From assembly GCA_004555735.1 (NCBI GenBank), contig SFHH01000093.1:1-8390 (forward strand): a DNA stretch of 8,390 nt. The letters are read 5' to 3'. The position numbers and the translations under genes are program-made. Positions 5,147 through 8,390 of the stretch are shown piece after piece; positions within the stretch are counted from its first letter, which is position 1, and each line of letters begins with the position of its first letter. The DNA comes from Acidaminococcus fermentans (GTDB lineage: Bacteria; Bacillota_C; Negativicutes; Acidaminococcales; Acidaminococcaceae). A model generated the notes under the pieces. It was given only the letters and a program-made list of their open reading frames with translations, searched no databases and was not told the DNA's origin.

Positions 5147-5159
5147 AATTCACACCCCC
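5130..5159 (-). terminator. Palindromic terminator, copy 2 (end of the asr operon)
   Basis: Arms GGGGGTGTGAA (5134-5144) and TTCACACCCCC (5149-5159) form an 11-bp perfect stem. Read on the minus strand the stem is followed by TTTT (5133-5130). It lies about 140 bases past the asrC stop and just before the yfcE promoter, so it probably ends asrABC transcripts. The 33 bases 5131-5163 are the exact reverse complement of 2480-2512. Confidence 0.7.
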
Positions 5160-5267
5160 GGTCGCGGGCCTGGACGTTCAAACCGTCTGTTCCTTTTCTA
5201 TATAGAGTTAAGATTGAATCGGACTGGAATCTGTAAAACCGGATCGTTGATTTGCACCAACAAGCTT

Positions 5268-5295
5268 GCGACTCACGACTTGTGACCCGTGACTC
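5268..5295. repeat. Heptamer repeat array 3 (GTGACYC-type x4)
   Basis: Four consecutive 7-base units, GCGACTC, ACGACTT, GTGACCC, GTGACTC, end 3 bases before the asrC stop codon (5299-5301). The period and the GAC core match arrays 1, 2 and 4. The rest of the 5164-5298 gap shows nothing firm beyond a short TCTATATAGA palindrome (5197-5206). Confidence 0.65.
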
Positions 5296-5298
5296 TGC

Positions 5299-6276
5299 CT
5301 ATTTCAATCCCCAATACCGGATCCCGTTCCAGTAGAGAGGTTTGTACACTTCCGCCTTTTCCGGCAGTTGTACGTCCCGGAGGATGTACCGGAGGAATTC
5401 TTCCGGACCGGTCCGGTCCACCATATACCCGATGTGTTCCTTGCCGCCCGGGGCTTCCGGGTCGATGTACTTCCGGGCGTAGTCATACACGTTGCTGACA
5501 ATCTTTACTACGCTGTCCGCGTCCGCCCATTTGATGAAATCCACACCCATCCGGGGATTCTTCTTGCCGCTGCGGCCCAGGAGGGTGATCCGGAAATACT
5601 GGGTCTTGCTCCGGGTCCAGGCCCGGTTGGGGCAGGCATGGGCGCAGACTCCGCAACCGATGCATTTTTCCACGTTCCGCACCGGCCGGAATTTGTCCAT
5701 ATGCAGAGCTTCCACGGAAAGCTGTTTGCATTTCTTCACGCAGGCCCCGCAGCTGATGCATCGGGAAGGGTCGAACTGGGGCTCGGTCATGCCGATGATC
5801 CCGAAATCGTGCATCCGCACCTTGCAGCAGTCGTTGGGACAGCCGGTGAGGGCCACTTTCACATGGAGGTCGTTGGGGAAGATGGCCTTTTCGATCCGTT
5901 TGGCCAGGGCGGTGGTGTCATAGTTCCCGAAGGGACACACCCGGTTCCCCACGCAGGCCATGATGTTCCGGGTCCCGGAAGCCGGGTAGCCGGTGCCGGG
6001 AGCTTCCTGGTTGATGTCCAGTTCCTCGATGATGGGCTGGAGGGCCTTGTTCACTTCTGGAACTTTTTCAAAGGGGATGCCCAGGATCTCGAAGCCCTGA
6101 CGGATGGTCAGATGGACCTGGCCGTTGCCGTAGGTTTCGGCGATTTTCTGGATCTTCCCCAGCACATCGGCGGTGAGATGCCCCCCGGGCACCCGTACCC
6201 GGGAAGACGTGATGCCCCGGTGCTTGGTGACCCGGTAGGCGTTCTTTTTCAGTTTTCCACAATCCATATCCAGCAT
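5299..6276 (-). CDS. asrC: Anaerobic sulfite reductase subunit C (siroheme subunit)
   Basis: AsrC is the catalytic subunit that reduces sulfite to sulfide with six electrons at a siroheme coupled to a 4Fe-4S cluster. The 325-residue product (Salmonella AsrC is about 337) carries the siroheme/cluster motif C108-x5-C114 (ACVGNRVC) and C146-x3-C150 (GCPNDC). Two ferredoxin 4Fe-4S motifs follow: C173/C176/C179/C183 and C205/C208/C211/C215. The N-terminal ferredoxin-like half-domain contains RVPGG and the HLTIRQGFEI segment typical of sulfite and nitrite reductases. The ATG at 6276 has AGGAGG (6288-6283) 6 bases upstream; a second ATG at 6267 is too far from it and longer open-frame starts lie inside asrB. 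It is last in asrABC, 10 bases after asrB, whose TAG stop overlaps its ribosome binding site. Confidence 0.93.
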   Translation of the reverse strand: MLDMDCGKLKKNAYRVTKHRGITSSRVRVPGGHLTADVLGKIQKIAETYGNGQVHLTIRQGFEILGIPFEKVPEVNKALQPIIEELDINQEAPGTGYPASGTRNIMACVGNRVCPFGNYDTTALAKRIEKAIFPNDLHVKVALTGCPNDCCKVRMHDFGIIGMTEPQFDPSRCISCGACVKKCKQLSVEALHMDKFRPVRNVEKCIGCGVCAHACPNRAWTRSKTQYFRITLLGRSGKKNPRMGVDFIKWADADSVVKIVSNVYDYARKYIDPEAPGGKEHIGYMVDRTGPEEFLRYILRDVQLPEKAEVYKPLYWNGIRYWGLK

Positions 6277-6286
6277 GGCACGCCTC

Positions 6287-7102
6287 CTAGTCAATGAAGG
6301 ACCGGACCTGGGTATATTTGAACACCGGTCCATCCTGGCACACGTAGATTTCCCCAATCCGGCAGTGGCCGCATTTGCCTACGCCGCAGCACATCTTCCG
6401 GGATTCGGAGACCCAGACTTTTTCTTCGTCGAAGCCCAGGCCCAGCAGGGTCTTGATAGAGAATTTGATCATCATGGGCGGCCCCACCACCACGGCGATG
6501 GCGTTGTCCGGATCCTGGAGGTTCATTTCCGGGATGTACTGGGTCACCAGGCCCACATGGCCGTCATAGTCCGGGTCGTCATCAGCCTTATCCACGGTGT
6601 AGATCAGGTTCATGCCGCTTTCTTTCCACCGTTTCAGGTCGTCCCGGAACAGGATGTCATGGGGGGATTTGAAGCCCACGATTACCGTCAGCCGTTCACA
6701 TTCATCCATATGGTCCGCAAAGTAGTCGATGACCCCGTGGATGGGGGACAGGCCGGAGCCCCCGGCCACCAGGATGATTTCCTTCCCTTTGAACATGTCC
6801 ACATCGAACCCGTTGCCGTAGGGTCCCCGGAGGAAGAAATGGCCGCCCACGTAATTTTCAAAGATTTCGTTGGTCAGGCTGCCCACTTTCCGGATGGTGA
6901 AATCCAGGGAATGGTCGGTGATGCCGCTGACGGAAATGGGTGCCTCCCCGTATTTGGGGATGGAGATCTCGAAGAACTGGCCTGGTTTCACCGGATGTTC
7001 CGCACCCCGGTCATAGGCCATCCGGAAGGTGTATTCCAGGTCCGCATGTTTGATCACTTCCAGGATCTCGGACCGGAAAGGCAGGTAGGTGTTATTTTTC
7101 AT
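6287..7102 (-). CDS. asrB: Anaerobic sulfite reductase subunit B (NADH:FAD subunit)
   Basis: AsrB takes electrons from NAD(P)H through FAD and a 2Fe-2S centre and passes them to the other Asr subunits. The 271-residue product has almost the same length as Salmonella AsrB (272). The ferredoxin-reductase-type FAD domain occupies about 5-100, with PISVSG (55-60) and LRGPYGNGF (91-99). The NAD domain begins at VAGGSGLSP (112-120) and includes VVVGPPMM (204-211). The C-terminal PyrK-like 2Fe-2S motif is C239-x4-C244-x2-C247-x7-C255. The ATG at 7102 has GGAGGT (7116-7111) 8 bases upstream and lies inside the end of asrA: the genes overlap by 11 bases, indicating tight translational coupling. Related proteins include sulfhydrogenase gamma subunits, but the asrA and asrC neighbours settle the name. 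Confidence 0.93.
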   Translation of the reverse strand: MKNNTYLPFRSEILEVIKHADLEYTFRMAYDRGAEHPVKPGQFFEISIPKYGEAPISVSGITDHSLDFTIRKVGSLTNEIFENYVGGHFFLRGPYGNGFDVDMFKGKEIILVAGGSGLSPIHGVIDYFADHMDECERLTVIVGFKSPHDILFRDDLKRWKESGMNLIYTVDKADDDPDYDGHVGLVTQYIPEMNLQDPDNAIAVVVGPPMMIKFSIKTLLGLGFDEEKVWVSESRKMCCGVGKCGHCRIGEIYVCQDGPVFKYTQVRSFID

Positions 7103-8111
7103 CTTTCGTAACCTCCGTCATGCCGTCCGCCAGTTTTTCGATGCAGCGGACAAAGGAAATGTATTCCGGGCAGATGGCGTCACAGCGGCCGCAGCCCACG
7201 CACATCTGGTAGCCGGCCCGTTTCTTGAAGTCCAGGACTTTGTGGAGCACCTTGAAGCGCATCCGTTCCCCGCCCTTCTGGCGGAACTTCAGGCCCCCGG
7301 CCACGTCGGTGTAGCCGTCGATCATGCAGGAAGCCTGGACCCGACGCCGTTCCCCGGCCTGACCGTTTTCCGTGTAGTAGAGATCCTGCATGGACCAGCA
7401 GGTGCAGGTGGGGCACACCAGGGTGCACCGGCCGCATTTGATGCATCGTTTGTCGTATTCATCCCAGATGGTGCTTTTGGCCACCGCTTCCGTCAGGTTG
7501 TCCGGCACGGTGACGGTGAAATCGTTGGCTTCCACCGCATCCGGGGCCACCTCCCCACAGGGGGTGCCGGCTTTTGCCAGGGCGTCCGCCAGGAAGCCGT
7601 CCCGGGCTTCTGCCAGGTATCCTTCAGGGCGCCGGTTCAGGGCCCCGTCCCAGCCCTCGGCATGGTTGGTGCCCATGGAGCAGCAGAAACAGCCCTCAAA
7701 GGACTCCGCACAGCCCATGAGGACGAATTTGATCTTGTCCCGGCGGGATTTATAATAGGAATCCTCCGGTCCGTTCTGGAGGAAGATGTAGTCGAACCGT
7801 TCCACTGCTGCCAGGTCGCAGCTCCGGAGCAGGACGATCTTGCCCCGGTCCGGGTCCTGGGCTTCGGTGACCGTGTCTTCCGTAAAGTACAGCAGGGTCT
7901 GGCACACTGGCAGCAGCGCTTCCTTCCAGGAATAGTCGGACCGCTGGTCCCAGATCACTTCTTCCGGATCGGAAACCGTGCCATAGCGGATCACGTCAGT
8001 TTCCGAGAACCGGCCGGTGCCTTCGAACCGTTTGGGAGCGTAGATGTCATACTCCCGGCTCCAGGCGGCAAAGACCTGCCGGAGCCCTTCCTTTGTCAGT
8101 TGATAACCCAT
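7092..8111 (-). CDS. asrA: Anaerobic sulfite reductase subunit A (iron-sulfur electron-transfer subunit)
   Basis: AsrA relays electrons between AsrB and the siroheme subunit. The 339-residue product (Salmonella AsrA about 347) shares ordered blocks with it: APKRFEGTGRFSETD (25-39), RSCDLAAVERFDY (96-108), CAESFEGCFCCSMGTN (134-149) and GERRR-x-QASCM. Two ferredoxin 4Fe-4S motifs are C223/C226/C229/C233 (followed by PTCTC) and C304/C307/C310/C314. The ATG at 8111 is preferred because AGGGGAG lies 6 bases upstream and MGYQLTKEGL begins family-like sequence; in-frame ATGs at 8168 and 8153 lack such a site. It is first in asrABC, transcribed from the extended -10 promoter near 8191. In Salmonella the operon is induced by anaerobiosis and sulfite; no direct evidence of that control is visible here apart from a small palindrome at the promoter. 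Confidence 0.93.
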   Translation of the reverse strand: MGYQLTKEGLRQVFAAWSREYDIYAPKRFEGTGRFSETDVIRYGTVSDPEEVIWDQRSDYSWKEALLPVCQTLLYFTEDTVTEAQDPDRGKIVLLRSCDLAAVERFDYIFLQNGPEDSYYKSRRDKIKFVLMGCAESFEGCFCCSMGTNHAEGWDGALNRRPEGYLAEARDGFLADALAKAGTPCGEVAPDAVEANDFTVTVPDNLTEAVAKSTIWDEYDKRCIKCGRCTLVCPTCTCWSMQDLYYTENGQAGERRRVQASCMIDGYTDVAGGLKFRQKGGERMRFKVLHKVLDFKKRAGYQMCVGCGRCDAICPEYISFVRCIEKLADGMTEVTKDEK

Positions 8112-8179
8112 GTTTTTCTCCCCTTGTCTTCCATGAATCCTGTGTTGGGTCATAGGCCCGCCGCCCATGCGGCAGACCC

Positions 8180-8192
8180 CTATCAGGGATAG
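8180..8192. promoter_or_regulatory. Small palindrome at the asr transcription start (candidate operator)
   Basis: CTATC (8180-8184) and GATAG (8188-8192) flank AGG. The site overlaps the downstream edge of the asr -10 element and the predicted start near 8184, a position where a bound repressor would block initiation. The arms are short, so chance is possible. Confidence 0.3.
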
Positions 8193-8220
8193 TATAGCAT
8201 ACGGTACAGGCAGATGTAAG
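8191..8220 (-). promoter_or_regulatory. Promoter of the asrABC operon
   Basis: On the minus strand TGCTATACT (8199-8191) is an extended -10. CTTACA (8220-8215), 18 bases upstream, is a 4-of-6 -35 match. The predicted start is near 8184, giving a 5' leader of about 73 bases with a GCCGC/GCGGC hairpin and the asrA ribosome binding site. It diverges from the plus-strand promoter at 8245-8274. Confidence 0.55.
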
Positions 8221-8244
8221 TTGTTCCGGCAACGGATGGGAGGA

Positions 8245-8274
8245 TTGGAACCGGCAGGGGTTTTATGGTATACT
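8245..8274 (+). promoter_or_regulatory. Promoter of the gene at the right edge
   Basis: TTGGAA (8245-8250) and TATACT (8269-8274) are 18 bases apart, and TGG before the -10 gives an extended -10 element. The predicted start is near 8281, with an 80-base leader that holds two hairpins before the ATG at 8362. Confidence 0.5.
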
Positions 8275-8289
8275 TAATCGATTATAAAA

Positions 8290-8308
8290 GGATTGCCGAG
8301 AGCAATCC
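8290..8308 (+). other. Leader hairpin 1
   Basis: GGATTGC (8290-8296) pairs with GCAATCC (8302-8308) around CGAGA, within the predicted 5' leader of the right-edge gene. It is followed immediately by the heptamer array hairpin and not by a T run, so it is not a terminator by itself. Confidence 0.5.
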
Positions 8309-8309
8309 G

Positions 8310-8344
8310 GTCTCGGGTCTCGTGACCCGAGACTCGAGACTTCA
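8310..8344. repeat. Heptamer repeat array 4, folding into a 10-bp hairpin
   Basis: Five consecutive 7-base units read GTCTCGG, GTCTCGT, GACCCGA, GACTCGA, GACTTCA. The first units run opposite to the later ones, so GTCTCGGGTC (8310-8319) pairs perfectly with GACCCGAGAC (8324-8333) around TCGT. The array lies in the transcribed leader of the next gene and ends 2 bases before its AAAAGGAG, so it could affect translation. Confidence 0.65.
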
Positions 8345-8361
8345 TTAAAAGGAGTTCCTGC

Positions 8362-8390
8362 ATGAGCGTTTTGGATGTTGCCCATCTGTC
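8362..8390 (+). CDS. Start of a probable ABC-type ATPase, cut by the window edge
   Basis: Only nine complete codons are present, MSVLDVAHL, then TC of the next. AAAAGGAG (8347-8354) lies 7 bases upstream, so the start is firm. Openings of the form MSxLxVxxLSxSF are common in ABC transporter ATPases and ABC-F proteins, which suggests the family, but no nucleotide-binding motif is visible in so short a piece. It is divergent from asrABC. Confidence 0.5.

Noticed and set aside
6277..6357. In-frame N-terminal extension of AsrC up to 6357
   Set aside because: It overlaps asrB coding sequence, is not family-like, and AGGAGG is correctly placed for the ATG at 6276.

Overview
The window most likely comes from an anaerobic, diderm (outer-membrane-bearing) Firmicute of the class Negativicutes. 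A TonB-dependent outer-membrane receptor with a signal peptide sits beside genes with strong Gram-positive-style ribosome binding sites (AGGAGG, GGGAGG), a Firmicute-type LarA and an anaerobic sulfite reductase. This placement is inferred from gene content; the sequence contains no rRNA or other taxonomic marker.

Left part (1-917) is AT-richer and gene-poor. It has a possible leftward partial gene at the very edge, a 62-residue extremely acidic small protein (112-300), then about 600 bases without a convincing protein gene. That stretch is full of structure: a plus-strand promoter followed by a terminator-like hairpin, a minus-strand terminator, an 11-bp tandem repeat carrying back-to-back promoter-like elements, a second plus-strand terminator, and a 9-bp tandem repeat with an extended -10 promoter. 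It may be a mobile-element remnant or a cluster of small RNAs.

Middle part: a stand-alone nickel-pincer (LarA-family) racemase at 918-2225 on the plus strand with all catalytic residues. A hairpin-rich intergenic region follows. Next is a minus-strand two-gene operon, a YfcE-like metallophosphodiesterase (4574-5092) and a TonB-dependent receptor (2515-4560), coupled by a Shine-Dalgarno that overlaps the upstream stop codon. An identical 33-nt sequence built on an 11-bp-arm palindrome flanks this operon in opposite orientations and points inward. It looks like a repeated terminator insulating the operon, but it also matches the CRP-type TGTGA-N6-TCACA pattern.

Right part: a complete minus-strand asrABC operon (8111 down to 5299) for NADH-dependent anaerobic dissimilatory-type sulfite reduction to sulfide: AsrB takes electrons from NADH, AsrA relays them, and the siroheme subunit AsrC reduces sulfite. 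A divergent plus-strand promoter leads to the first 9 codons of a probable ABC ATPase at the right edge.

The least expected signal is a family of degenerate 7-bp tandem repeats (GTGACYN type) in three separate intergenic stretches and in the 5' leader of the last gene (four arrays in all). I see no complete previously undescribed multi-gene system; the novelty is in the intergenic DNA.
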